Positions 11,859 to 22,125 of a DNA stretch of 64,000 nt are shown here, in pieces. Made by a program: the position numbers and the translations under genes. Position 1 is the stretch's first letter, and every line of letters begins with the position of its first letter. Origin of the DNA: Microdochium bolleyi (Eukaryota > Ascomycota > Sordariomycetes > Xylariales > Microdochiaceae); the NCBI GenBank assembly GCA_001566295.1, contig KQ964246.1:2666001-2730000 (forward strand), written 5' to 3'. The notes beneath the pieces were generated by a model, which searched no databases, was not told the origin of the DNA, and worked only from the letters and a program-made list of their open reading frames with translations.

Positions 11859-14800
11859 TTATTCAGACTTGCTGGTCACCAGCACCGGGATGGCAGGCAC
11901 GAGCGGGACACCGCCAGCATCGTCGTCGTGCTCGCCACTTGTCGGGCCGTGAACGGCGCCAGCGGATGTGCCTGGTCGGACATCGTTCGCGGCCCCGTCT
12001 ACTGCGCCGCCGCCGCCGCCGCCGCTGCGCATGAAGAGCTTGGTGGCGTCTACACTCAGCGACCTGGTCCCCAAATGCCGCGAGGGCACGGGCGGCACGG
12101 GCGGCACGCCAGGGGGGGACAGCATGAGGGCCTTGCGCAGGCCGATGATCTCGGCGACGCGGTCGTCGCGGAAACTGCCGAGGAAGCCGGCGCTGCCGAG
12201 CGACTTGCGATGCTGATGCGGCGGGCGATTGAAGGTCCCGCTCGGGGAGCGGCCCAGCAGGCCCGAGGAGGTACTCGGCCGCGATGACGTCGATCGCGCA
12301 GGGGACGGCGGGCCGCTCTCGATGGCCTGCTCGTTGTCGTCGTCAACGCCGTCAATGCCGTCATCATCGTCGAGATCGTCGTGGATGCTGCTCATCTCGG
12401 TAGCGTCGAAAGACGACGAGGCGTCGGTCGCTGTGGCAGTCGACCTTTGCTTCGTCCTTGGTAGGGTGTGGTACTGGTGCTGAGTATCAAGTTTCGACAT
12501 GGGCGGAGGTCTCTGAGGGGAAGTATCGAGAGCCAGAGCTGGTATCGACTGATGGTGCTCTATGTCTGATGCATTGCTTAGAGGCGAGATTGGTGTTGGC
12601 GACGAGAAGTCGAAGTCGGGCTTCGACTGCGAAAATCCGTCGTCCTCGTACACGTCATGGGCTGGCCTTGCTTCCGGCAAAGTCGGCGACTGTTGCTCAT
12701 CTGTCTTTGAAGGGGAGGTAATCAAGATGGCAGCCGAGTCGAGGCTCTGGGGAGCGCTCTCCTCCTTGTGCAATGGGGAAGTTGGGATCCTATACTCGGT
12801 CGAGACACTGGTAACATGCGCCAGGCGCGGGGCAGCCACGCGGCTCCGGCCTGACACTGTATTGTGCTCATGTCTTGTACCAATGTCCTCCACATCGCTA
12901 CCCTCAAAACTGCCTTCATGCTTCTGGGTGTCGTGGCGGAAAGACTCATGGAGCCTAGGCGTGACGATGATACTGCTTGGAGTCGAGGGTCCATCTCCGG
13001 CGACCAGGCTCGGAGTCGAAGGCGTAGTCGAAACTTCCGTCGCGGTCATTGGCGTTCCAGTTCTCGTGCCTTGGTTTGCAACCAAGTCGTCATGCGTGTC
13101 CAGAACGGCCTCGTCTACGCCCGAGTACCTGTCGCCATATGTGACCAAGGGAAATCGTCGTGCCCCCGTGTCCGGGTCCCGGACTACTCTAGTAGAGCGA
13201 CGCGCCACCGGCGAGGGGCGGGTCATGTCCAACGACGACCGCCGTCGGGAAGTGTTATCACTCTGGTTTGTGTCGGACTGAGCTGACGAGTCGACAGCCG
13301 TGAGCTCGTCATTGTCCAACAAGGATAGCGACAAGAGCGAACCAATCGTGTTGGCACGTTTGCGTGGATCGGGTCTGCGATTTTCTTCACGAGCCTCTCC
13401 GGTCGTACTGGGACTTTCTGTGCTGACTGCTTGCCCAACGATCCCACCCGCCTGGTTGCCAGCCTCCCTCGTCCCAGCATTGTCCGAAACTGCAGCGGGC
13501 TGCGGACTCATCTCAGGCTCCTCTTCGGGCTCGACGACGGTGCATGTGTCGCGACACACCATCTCAATATCCTTGTTGATCTGCTTCTGCAAGCAGTCCA
13601 CGACATAGGCCCTGGACTTATCATTGGGCTTGGGCTTCTTCATCATCTGTGATGACATGGTCGAGGATGTCGACGCCTCGAATGGCTCTCTGGCGACAAG
13701 AGTCTTGTCCATAATGAAGTGGCCGCGTTTGTGCGCGGTCATACGGACCTTCAGCGCGTTTCCGCGCAGGACACTAGCGAGGCCAGTCTGCACTCTATCC
13801 AGAATCGCTTCGGTGTCCCTCCGGCAGTTCGACTTGTCTGCCCCGATCGTGAACGACAACGGCTCATCCAGTATCCAACCACGGCCACGGAGCTCTGTAA
13901 TGTTGAACTCTAGGTCGTTCCTCTGGCTCATATTTCGATCGACCTCGATCCGTAGCTTGTGGCAGGCAGATTCGACAGCGTTGAGCAGATCGACAGTCTC
14001 GACGGCATCTGCATCCACAAGAAACCCCCCCAAGTTGCTACGAATGGTCCGGTTGAGGTGCTCGAAACGGGGTCCAATGTTGTTAGTGACCGTGATCTTG
14101 AGCTCCAGTCCATCACCGTCGTGTGGCCGACAGCGTGCGCAGCGCCGGGAAGAATTGCAGTCGAGGTGGCGCTGAGCAAAAGCCCTGCGTGCGTCGCGCA
14201 AAATGCCTTCCACCGCATAGGACGCCTCGAAGAAGAGATCCTCGCCCGAGGCTGCGTCCAGTGGCGTGCCCTGCGCGCTGTTGACCTCGATCAGCTTCTG
14301 CCACTCGCGGGGCTTCGGCAGTTGATTCTTGCTGGTGATCTCCACCTGCATAGAGTATCCTGGCATCCTCTCGAAGGCCTGGGACTTTTCCAGAAACAGG
14401 TTGCGCGGCACACAAGTGAGCGGCTGCACGCGACCCGGGCGGTACGCAAAGGTCTCCTGCGTGGGGAGCGGCTCCTCTCTGAAGGGGCCATCCTTCCATA
14501 CGAAGCCGTCGTCGTGCTGCCGCATGAACAGGCCAATGATCTGGTGTGCCGAGAGCGTGACGTCGCGCGCGCCATCCCCGGTCAGCGGCTGCTTCTGGTA
14601 AGACTTGTAAGTCCGCGACGCCCAGGTTTCTGACCCACGGATGATGTCCGTGCAGATCTCGAAGCGCAGCGGCTTGCCGGTGCCATCATTGGGGTTGGTC
14701 CTGTCGAGAGCGACTGGGTCCTTGCGGGTGATGAGCTCCTGGCAGCAGTGGTCGACGCGGTGCAGCAGACCCTGGCAGACGGCGTCGGAAGCGCGGAAGG

Positions 14801-15161
14801 CGGGCGAGCCTTCGTAGATGCGGCTGTAGGAAAAGTCCAGGGGCTCTTCAAAGGTGAGAGACACGTGCACGGCCAGTTCCGTGGCCTCGCCCAGGGGTTC
14901 TGGCTTGGCCGGCAGTGGCAGTGTCGACGATGCTGTGTTGCTGGCATTGTTGTTGCTGCTGTTGTTGTTCTGGCTGGTGGTGAGGTTGGAGGTGGTGGAG
15001 GTGGCTGTGGTCTCGCGTTGGAGGACGTGCCTGGTCGCGGTGGTCGCAGTGAGATCCACGCTGGAGCCGCGGCGGTCCTGGTTGCGAAGGTCCTTTGTGA
15101 GACTCTTCATGAAGCCCTTGAAGCCGCCCCGGGACTTGGGCTTCTCCCGTGGGCCTTCCAT
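11859..15161 (-). CDS. Large conserved-looking protein of unknown function, mostly disordered C-terminal half
   Basis: A single open frame of 1100 residues if it begins at the ATG at 15161 (MEGPREKPKSRGGFKGFMKS). An open extension of 14 codons lies upstream, but the internal start gives a basic, Lys-rich N-terminus and is preferred. After a Ser/Thr/Asn-rich stretch (about 30-80), residues about 90-560 look folded. They have regular hydrophobic spacing, several Trp, and a CX8CXXC-type cluster (CNSSRRCARC) near residue 340. Two similar-sounding halves contain paired phrases about EEPLDFSYSRIYEG and LDEPLSFTIGADK, which may be repeated modules. The C-terminal half is Ser/Thr/Pro/Asp-rich, with poly-Asp and a poly-Gly run from a GCC repeat (about 12003-12024), so it is probably disordered. 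I recognise no domain and assign no function. Confidence 0.75.
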   Translation of the reverse strand: MEGPREKPKSRGGFKGFMKSLTKDLRNQDRRGSSVDLTATTATRHVLQRETTATSTTSNLTTSQNNNSSNNNASNTASSTLPLPAKPEPLGEATELAVHVSLTFEEPLDFSYSRIYEGSPAFRASDAVCQGLLHRVDHCCQELITRKDPVALDRTNPNDGTGKPLRFEICTDIIRGSETWASRTYKSYQKQPLTGDGARDVTLSAHQIIGLFMRQHDDGFVWKDGPFREEPLPTQETFAYRPGRVQPLTCVPRNLFLEKSQAFERMPGYSMQVEITSKNQLPKPREWQKLIEVNSAQGTPLDAASGEDLFFEASYAVEGILRDARRAFAQRHLDCNSSRRCARCRPHDGDGLELKITVTNNIGPRFEHLNRTIRSNLGGFLVDADAVETVDLLNAVESACHKLRIEVDRNMSQRNDLEFNITELRGRGWILDEPLSFTIGADKSNCRRDTEAILDRVQTGLASVLRGNALKVRMTAHKRGHFIMDKTLVAREPFEASTSSTMSSQMMKKPKPNDKSRAYVVDCLQKQINKDIEMVCRDTCTVVEPEEEPEMSPQPAAVSDNAGTREAGNQAGGIVGQAVSTESPSTTGEAREENRRPDPRKRANTIGSLLSLSLLDNDELTAVDSSAQSDTNQSDNTSRRRSSLDMTRPSPVARRSTRVVRDPDTGARRFPLVTYGDRYSGVDEAVLDTHDDLVANQGTRTGTPMTATEVSTTPSTPSLVAGDGPSTPSSIIVTPRLHESFRHDTQKHEGSFEGSDVEDIGTRHEHNTVSGRSRVAAPRLAHVTSVSTEYRIPTSPLHKEESAPQSLDSAAILITSPSKTDEQQSPTLPEARPAHDVYEDDGFSQSKPDFDFSSPTPISPLSNASDIEHHQSIPALALDTSPQRPPPMSKLDTQHQYHTLPRTKQRSTATATDASSSFDATEMSSIHDDLDDDDGIDGVDDDNEQAIESGPPSPARSTSSRPSTSSGLLGRSPSGTFNRPPHQHRKSLGSAGFLGSFRDDRVAEIIGLRKALMLSPPGVPPVPPVPSRHLGTRSLSVDATKLFMRSGGGGGGAVDGAANDVRPGTSAGAVHGPTSGEHDDDAGGVPLVPAIPVLVTSKSE

Positions 15162-16686
15162 CTCTGCGGAGGTCGAGCACTGTTTCCTGCTGTCCTTGTG
15201 CACGAGAGGCCCGGCGAGCAGCGCTGGAAAAGGAAGAGGCAGGAAAGATCAAGAAGAAACAACCACCCCCATGGGTCTGATCTTGATGCCCTGTAGCTGC
15301 CGGCTAGCGCGAGCTGGAGGCGGGACTTGGATGGGGCGCGGGCTGCAGAGACGGCACGCAAGACCGGGCGGGATCCCGGCTAGCTTATCGTTGTCTGGGA
15401 GGGGAATATGCACGCACTGTCAATCATGCCGAGTCCATCGGGGGCACAGTCTCACCGGGGTCTCTGGTTGAGAGACACGGCTGTGTCGAGAGCCTCTCGT
15501 ATGTCCCCAGGATGTATCTCGTTGGGTGTTTACCTCTTTGTTGTTCTCGTCGTGGGGTGTTGACACCCTTAGGGTCCGAAGGTTCGCGTCGCCTTGAGTC
15601 GTGCCCCTGGACTAAATTAGTGCATGGCACAGGGACGGGCACAGGGCTGTTATGTATTGTCCGTCTCTCATGCAGCGCGGGCTTTAATGGGGCCATCCTT
15701 CATGCTGAGTGAGGTGATGTGACACTGGGCCACACGGTCGGACCACGCCGGAGCATCGGACCACCCCGGTTGTGTGCCATGCAAGTCATGCCTTGCTTGC
15801 TGGGTCTGCGACGGCACAGAGACCAGGAGGCTGGCTGGGGTTTGATGCAGCGAATCAAGATGCCGACACACCACCACACCACCTTCGCCTTGCAATGGAC
15901 GTAGTTGCTCCCAGCCCGGCGCACCTCTGATGCGCTGTGAACAGCATCTCCATTGGCTGCAACTGGTAGCTAAATCGCCGACGGGCTGTCGAGATCAAGA
16001 CTCCACGTTGCACGCTCCTGTGGCTTATCTGCCCTGCAGGTCGGGCAGTCACGCGCGTCGCCCTCTGTCGTCATCGCGGCCTTGCTCGGCTTCTGGCTGA
16101 TGCGGATGGTTCATATATGCTCGACCAGGTTTGGGCAAACACTAGCGTATATATGTGGAATCCCTTGTAGAGGGTGCATGCCAGCTGTCCAGGACGCGAA
16201 TGGCAATTGCTCCTGTCGGGCAGCCAACTACCTTGGGCGCAATTGAGTTCCCCCGTGAGACGGTAATACACCGGCATGGCCAGCGGTCGGTTTCGGGTAT
16301 CATGGTGTGTGCAAGTGGGCTGGCTCGTGTACATACCTACGCGGGAACCGGCACGGCCGCCGTCCGTGTCCCGCGGAACGGGGCCGGGCAGGTGGCCCCC
16401 AACAGGCATACCCACGGTTCCTACTCTTCAACTTCAACATCAACCTGGTCGACAGACTACTCCATCTTGCTACAGGATCGCTGACCTGGAAACAGATTCA
16501 GCCATTCACAGTGGATAGTCTTGTACGTACCAAAGTCGTATCTGGACAAGAATGCTGCATTGTGCTGTTGTTATTGTCATCATTCTGGTACTAGGCTGTC
16601 AATTGTAAGTTTTGTCCAATACATGAGTTTGCAAGGAACCCAACTGGCGAACCTTGAAAGATGCGCTTCCTACAGAGTTCCCCCTC
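15162..16686. other. Intergenic region without a supported gene
   Basis: About 1.5 kb upstream of the large unknown gene and downstream of the luciferase-like gene. Only short unbiased reading frames occur on either strand. It presumably contains the promoter of the large gene at its left end and the 3' flank of the luciferase-like gene at its right end. Confidence 0.5.
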
Positions 16687-17553
16687 TCATCCCATTTGCA
16701 CTTCAATGTCCTCCGCCATGACCCAGTAGCCTGCTGCTTGAATGATCCGGCAGACGATCTTGAGCTCATCCTCGGAGCGCGGCGCATACACCATGGTAAA
16801 GTTCTCGGGCACCGGCATCTTGAGCCACCTCTGAGCAGTAAGCGGGTGCCGCTGGCCCCAGCCCTTTGCGAGAACCTCCTTGGCATCTTCCGGATGGAGG
16901 TTCATGTGCATCGCGAAATCCGAGTTGTGCACGTGCACAATCTCGCCCTGGCAGGTGTTGTTGACGGGGAATCGTGCAAAAAGACCGATGCCGTGCTTTT
17001 CGAAGCACGAGGTCCCGAGGCCCAGCAAGGTGTCGTGCTCTTGGCTGTGCCTAGCCAGTATCCGTCTGAGGGCTAGATAGCACTCTCGTGAGCCGAACTG
17101 GTTTGTCTGTCGCTGAGGTGCAATGCCTACGACATTAGGTCTCGGGCCGCAGCGATATGGAAGTGGCTTCTTGCTCAGGATTCCATGGGCGGGCTCGAGT
17201 TCGCCATGTACAGCCATCGGCGTGAAGGGGTCCCGTAATGCCCATAGCTTGAGCCAGTTGATCTTGAGATAGCCTGAGAAGGTCGAAGGCGTCCCGCCCG
17301 GGCCCAGCTTCAGATAGTTTTGGAAGTCGTTGTGGACGAACAGGGCCATGGGCGCGAGAGCGACCAGAGCAACAACGGCTGCAGGCTGGAGCAGCCGTAT
17401 TGCGGTGATCAGGCAGAGGGATATGGCGACAATGGCAGGCGCGCCCAGCGTCACGCACACGGGCTCCTGAGTGATTGTGACGACTAGCTTGAGGGCATCA
17501 TCTTCGACATGCTGCCACTGGGAAGTTTGAGTGCGCGTCACGCACGAGGCCAT
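16687..17553 (-). CDS. Membrane-anchored luciferase-like domain protein (DUF5519 family)
   Basis: 288 residues from the ATG at 17553, which has a good context (TTACCATGGCC); the frame is open further upstream to 17673 but that part is not protein-like. Residues about 36-75 form one or two hydrophobic membrane segments (APAIVAISLCLITAIRLL and VVALVALAPMALFV). The C-terminal third carries the family signature: IVHVHNSDFAMHMNLHPED, then AKGWGQRHPL, then MVYAPRSEDEL and IIQAAGYWVM. This matches the fungal and bacterial luciferase-like domain, a name taken from remote similarity. Light emission should not be inferred and the biochemical role is unknown. Single exon. The divergent neighbour is the DUF3405 protein. 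Confidence 0.8.
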   Translation of the reverse strand: MASCVTRTQTSQWQHVEDDALKLVVTITQEPVCVTLGAPAIVAISLCLITAIRLLQPAAVVALVALAPMALFVHNDFQNYLKLGPGGTPSTFSGYLKINWLKLWALRDPFTPMAVHGELEPAHGILSKKPLPYRCGPRPNVVGIAPQRQTNQFGSRECYLALRRILARHSQEHDTLLGLGTSCFEKHGIGLFARFPVNNTCQGEIVHVHNSDFAMHMNLHPEDAKEVLAKGWGQRHPLTAQRWLKMPVPENFTMVYAPRSEDELKIVCRIIQAAGYWVMAEDIEVQMG

Positions 17554-19159
17554 GGTAAGAGTAGTGGCAGCACTATTGCAAAGCTGACCGTGGCAACTAA
17601 CTGGGTTGTGATGGGTAACTGCGGACTTGTCCCGTGCTGGTGTGACAAGAACTCGAGGAGACGATGTGTTCAAAGAGGGAAGGGGACAGAGGGGAATAAA
17701 TACACGGAGAAGTCAGGTCATAATGGAGCGGTGAAGTGGAACACGACTGTAGGATTACGTTCGTATGATTGTGATGGATGCAGGGCCCTGGGGACCCTGA
17801 CGATGCTGTTGACCGGAAGGAACGAGCACCTTGGGCTGCCATGGCGAGCGTGCCCTCCCGTGGCCCCTCCAAGAGTCGCCGAAGCGGAAGTTTGTGGTCA
17901 AGTGATTGGGAATGAGAGTTCGTGAGTGGCTGCACACCACGGGCCAGGCTCGCACAGGCACATCGTGCCTCTTCAGCTTCGAGGACGCCATGGCCCGTCG
18001 TGGCCGACACCGGCATGCACGCAGACCGCCTGACGAGGACAACGACCAGACATGATTCGAGCAGAGCATTGTAACTGCCAGCAGACCCTAGGAAGAGAGA
18101 GGCTTGAAAACCCAGACCAACCTAGAACAACTGATGATTGGCAAGGCAAAGGACCACAAGCTCCTGGAGCGTGATGTCACCCCTGCGTCAAACGTCCACG
18201 ATGCCGTCTCCTGACGAGCTAGCCAGCCAGCATCAACTGGGCGTTCGTACGACTTGACCCCGCAGAATGCAGACGGAGTGGCTAGAAGCGTTCCTACCTT
18301 ACGCTTATGCAGACTACGCAGTAGGTACGCCGGGACTCGGCGTCCGGCTCGTGTGGGGGTTGAGTTTGGACATGTCAAGCTGGTGTCTCAGGGTGGTCAA
18401 AGGCAATACAGGGCTCTCCCAGTATGACAACAGACGAGATCGAAGAGGCTGGCATTGCACAATGACGAGAGTTGAACCATCCTTCGGAGCTGGCAGAGGC
18501 TGGACGTGAAGTGAGGGGGAGTCCTGTCCTTCGCGGCTGAGCTAAGGTGAAGCCCAAGATGTGCTGCAGACTGGCTCCAAATTAAGTTGCCCTGAGCAAA
18601 GTTGCCAGAAGGAGGCGTACGCCCGTACATGAGCTCCGATAGTGGACGCATTGCGTCGTGTGTTGCCCGTGACAACGGCTCGGTGCAGGCGGGGAAGCCG
18701 CTCCCCCTTATCGGCCGTGCTATCAGTGGCGACTCGCAGGCACTCGCGCCGACTCTGGCTTGGCCTGCTTGCCGGTTCTCCGCTACCCGCTCTCCCATTG
18801 GTGAATGCGCCCGCTGCGGCTCTTGGCTACTTGGACAGCACAACAATCGCATCTGCCTGCAGTCCCCTAAATCACCAAAACTCCCCAAGTCTTTTCTCCT
18901 GAACAAGCAGATCGCTTGGTTTCCAGCATCCAGAGCACCAATTCTTGGCTCAATCGAAAGTCTGCTCTCCAAGCCGAGTGCTCACGACGAAGCTATCCAC
19001 GTGTCTGCTCGACTGTTCCACGTCACCGCAGACTCCACGCCACGACAGGAACGCAACTACACGCCCGTCCCCAGCATTCCTCCGCGCCATCGCGCGCCGA
19101 CTGTCATACACCAAAAGACCAGCATATCATTCCATGCCCATGCGCTACTGAAGGACACT
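17554..19159. promoter_or_regulatory. Divergent intergenic region with an open frame leading into the DUF3405 gene
   Basis: 1.6 kb between two divergent genes. From 18602 the frame of the DUF3405 gene is already open, 558 bases before the preferred ATG. The translated extension looks non-coding (no codon bias, mixed Ser/Pro/Arg), so I treat it as leader. No other gene is supported here. Confidence 0.45.
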
Positions 19160-21694
19160 ATGGGCGTTTTTCAGAACCCGCTGGCCAAGCGCAAAGGTCG
19201 CGAAGGCAGGCTTCCCGTATACGAGAAGCTCACAAAGGACCGCCTCTCCGATGACGACTCTTACGATTCCGACGACTATGACTCCGACGACTCCTCGCCC
19301 TCATCCCCCGAATCCGCCCGGCACGTGTCGTCGGCCGCGTCGGTCGCCCCAATCATGCCCAGGAGACCCTTCGCCAGCACACGGAGGCCAGGCTTTTGCC
19401 ATTTCCCATACCGCTTGCCAAGCAAGGTTACCCGCTATCTCTGCCTTGGGCTCCTCTCGCTCATCACCATAATCATACTCAGCCTTGTTCGTGCGAGCCA
19501 GAATGAAAATAAAGCGATTATCGGTGGCTTTCTGCCCGCAAGGCCGAAGGCACCGCCGCTCTGGGAGTCTTATGATTTCCTCACGCGGTATTATGGAGGC
19601 GTCAGAAACCTTGTCACTGGATCTGCCAACGTCCCTGAGTATCCCCGCGCCAAGGACGAAGTCCCGCTGGACAAGCTGTCTTTCCTGAACTCTACCTCCG
19701 ACTCGCCGATCGAAAACCGAGGCCTTCCGAGCAGCAAGGAGTTCACGCAGTATCCCAAGAGCGTCTTCAAGACCGGCTCTGAGCAGTTTCATGACTGCTT
19801 TCTCGACACGGCTAACAAGGTCCGCGTTCCGCCGATCCGATACTTCGATGGGCGGCCCAATGGGTTTCCGGAGCCGGTCGTTGGGTCCCATGAGCTTCTG
19901 AACCTCCCTGAGGACATATGCTTTGAGCGCTACGGTCGATACGCGCCATACGGATACGGCTATTCGAAGAAGACCGGTGGCCTGGGAGTCGGGGAGCATG
20001 GCGATAAAGAAGGTGCCGAGTCCACCTGGTCAAAGGTTCCCAAGGTAGCTTGGGAGCATATGGACTGGGCAGAGACCCAGCGCCGTTGCTACGACGCCAA
20101 CTCTGCTCGTTACAAAGCCATGCCTGCCGTCCACCAAGATCCGCATGGATTCTATATTCACGAGAAGGCAGCTGTAGCTCCACCAAAGGAGACTCCGTCG
20201 GCGTCCCCGTCCCAAATGGAGACTTCAGGCCCTGGTGCTAGAGATGCCACATCCACACCAGCCGCTACCTCTCAAGAAGTCACCACAAAGCTGCCCCGTA
20301 CTGCCGTGGTCATCCGGTGCTGGGATGAGTTTTTGTGGCGAGAGGAGGACGTCATGAATTTGCGCTCGCTTATCACAGAGATGTCTTTGGCCTCTGGAGC
20401 TCGGTACGATATCCACCTCCTGGTTCAGGTTAAGAACGACGCAAAGTACCCCGTTTGGGCCGATGCCGAGATCTACAAGCAACGCATCGAGGAGTCGATT
20501 CCTGCCGAGTTCCGAGGTTTAGTGACGCTGTGGACAGAGACACAGATGCTCGCGCTGTACCAGGGCATATACGACCTGTATGCCCGTGGACCGGATTTGC
20601 CAGTTCACGGCGTATACCGTGGCCTACAGATGGCCATGCAGTACTTCGCCTACAAGCACCCCGAGTACGATTACTTTTGGCAGTGGGAGATGGACATTCG
20701 TTACACGGGCCACTACTACGATTTCTTTAGCAAGGTTGAGAACTGGTCGAAGCAGCAACCGCGCAAGGGGCTGTGGGAGCGCAATGGCCGGTTCTACTTG
20801 CCATCCGTCCACGGGTCATGGGAAGATTTCAGGCAGATGGCCCGTGTTCAGTCTGAGATGGGGACCACCGGAGCCGACAACCTCTGGAGCGGTGTCGGAG
20901 GCAAGAAGCAGGCCCAGGGTCAAGGTGAAAAGTCCATTTGGGGCCCCTTGCGTCCCTACAACGAGGACGACTGGTTCGAGACCGACAACGATCCTCAGCC
21001 CGAGACGACCTATGAGAAGGATCGCTATTCCTGGGGTGTGGGCGAGGAGGCAGAGTACATTGCCTTTAACCCAATCTATGATCCCGAAGGCACCACCTGG
21101 GGCCTGGCTGATGACATCACGGGTTACAACACGACAGAGGCCAAGGTCCCCCGCCGAGCCCAGATCATCACCGCAGCACGCATGTCCCGCCGCCTGTTGT
21201 TGACGATGCACCGGGAGACTGCTTTCAAGAAGCACCACGCCTTCCCCGAGATGTGGCCGGCTACCGTCGCCCTCCACCATGGTCTCAAGGCTGTCTTCGC
21301 ACCGCACCCCTTGTATGTTGACCGGGAGTGGCCGACAGCCGTCTTCGGCCAGACCTTGAACAATGGCAAGAATGGTGCCAGTGGAGGCTCGAGGACGTCC
21401 GTCTTCGGTGAACGCGAGCACAATCTTCGTGGATTGTCATGGTTCTACGACTCTGGCTTCGCCCCGAACTTGTACCGACGCTGGCTGGGCCTCAAGGTCA
21501 ACAACGATGGTGGAGAGGAGTTTGAGCTGGTCGAAGACCAGAGCAGGACGGCTGCCTCTGTTTCCGAGATGCGTGGCGGTGAAGGCCGCATGTGCCTGCC
21601 GCCCATGCTGCTACATCCGATCAAGAACGTGGAGCTTCCGGTCGAGGCGGACCCGGCGGAAATCGAGATCCCCGAGTCGGACCCCAATGCTTAA
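19160..21694 (+). CDS. DUF3405 family type II membrane protein
   Basis: 844 residues in one exon, starting MGVFQNPLAKRKGREGRLP. An acidic Asp/Ser cluster lies at about 29-50. A single transmembrane segment (YLCLGLLSLITIIILSLV, about 93-110) preceded by basic residues suggests type II topology with a large lumenal domain. The lumenal part shows the DUF3405 hallmarks: AVVIRCWDEFLWREEDVMNL, IHLLVQVKN, and near residue 505 YFWQWEMDIRYTGHYYDFF. The motif and topology suggest a glycosyltransferase-like enzyme of the ER or Golgi, but that is inference; no activity is established to my knowledge. Start choice: the upstream open frame (from 18602) lacks coding character, and MGVF immediately precedes the basic/acidic cytosolic tail. 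Confidence 0.85.
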   Translation: MGVFQNPLAKRKGREGRLPVYEKLTKDRLSDDDSYDSDDYDSDDSSPSSPESARHVSSAASVAPIMPRRPFASTRRPGFCHFPYRLPSKVTRYLCLGLLSLITIIILSLVRASQNENKAIIGGFLPARPKAPPLWESYDFLTRYYGGVRNLVTGSANVPEYPRAKDEVPLDKLSFLNSTSDSPIENRGLPSSKEFTQYPKSVFKTGSEQFHDCFLDTANKVRVPPIRYFDGRPNGFPEPVVGSHELLNLPEDICFERYGRYAPYGYGYSKKTGGLGVGEHGDKEGAESTWSKVPKVAWEHMDWAETQRRCYDANSARYKAMPAVHQDPHGFYIHEKAAVAPPKETPSASPSQMETSGPGARDATSTPAATSQEVTTKLPRTAVVIRCWDEFLWREEDVMNLRSLITEMSLASGARYDIHLLVQVKNDAKYPVWADAEIYKQRIEESIPAEFRGLVTLWTETQMLALYQGIYDLYARGPDLPVHGVYRGLQMAMQYFAYKHPEYDYFWQWEMDIRYTGHYYDFFSKVENWSKQQPRKGLWERNGRFYLPSVHGSWEDFRQMARVQSEMGTTGADNLWSGVGGKKQAQGQGEKSIWGPLRPYNEDDWFETDNDPQPETTYEKDRYSWGVGEEAEYIAFNPIYDPEGTTWGLADDITGYNTTEAKVPRRAQIITAARMSRRLLLTMHRETAFKKHHAFPEMWPATVALHHGLKAVFAPHPLYVDREWPTAVFGQTLNNGKNGASGGSRTSVFGEREHNLRGLSWFYDSGFAPNLYRRWLGLKVNNDGGEEFELVEDQSRTAASVSEMRGGEGRMCLPPMLLHPIKNVELPVEADPAEIEIPESDPNA

Positions 21695-22125
21695 AATTGC
21701 CGCGGCACTTTGCTTTGCGAGACGTTTCATGATTCATGCAACTTAACGAGCACGTTCTGGCGGTTGTAAAAGCCGTGATTGGGTTACAACGATGTATATA
21801 TTAGCCCGCAGACGGGCGGGAACTGGCGTCTGGGATCTTGTTTTCTTGAGGATTTGCCTTTGGAATAGATGGCATAGATGCATAATTGCAGTTGAGTAGA
21901 TATTATTGACCTCAAAGCCTTGGCTGACTGCGGGCCTCTGGCCTTGTTATGTCCATAATTGAGCGACCGCATGGGACAAGTCCTTGATATGTGTGACGAG
22001 AGGTCATTATCAGCAGACTGTGACCAGCTCTCGTATTTCTCAAGCGACCAACCTATCTCCCTGACTTGTCTCTCGAATCATTCCCAAGGTTGTGGTCGTG
22101 ATCATCATCGCTACCGAGAGTCCTA
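21695..22125. other. Convergent 3' flanks
   Basis: 431 bases between the stop codons of the DUF3405 gene and the PARG-like gene. AT-richer than its surroundings. No gene is seen; terminators of both genes are expected here. Confidence 0.6.
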
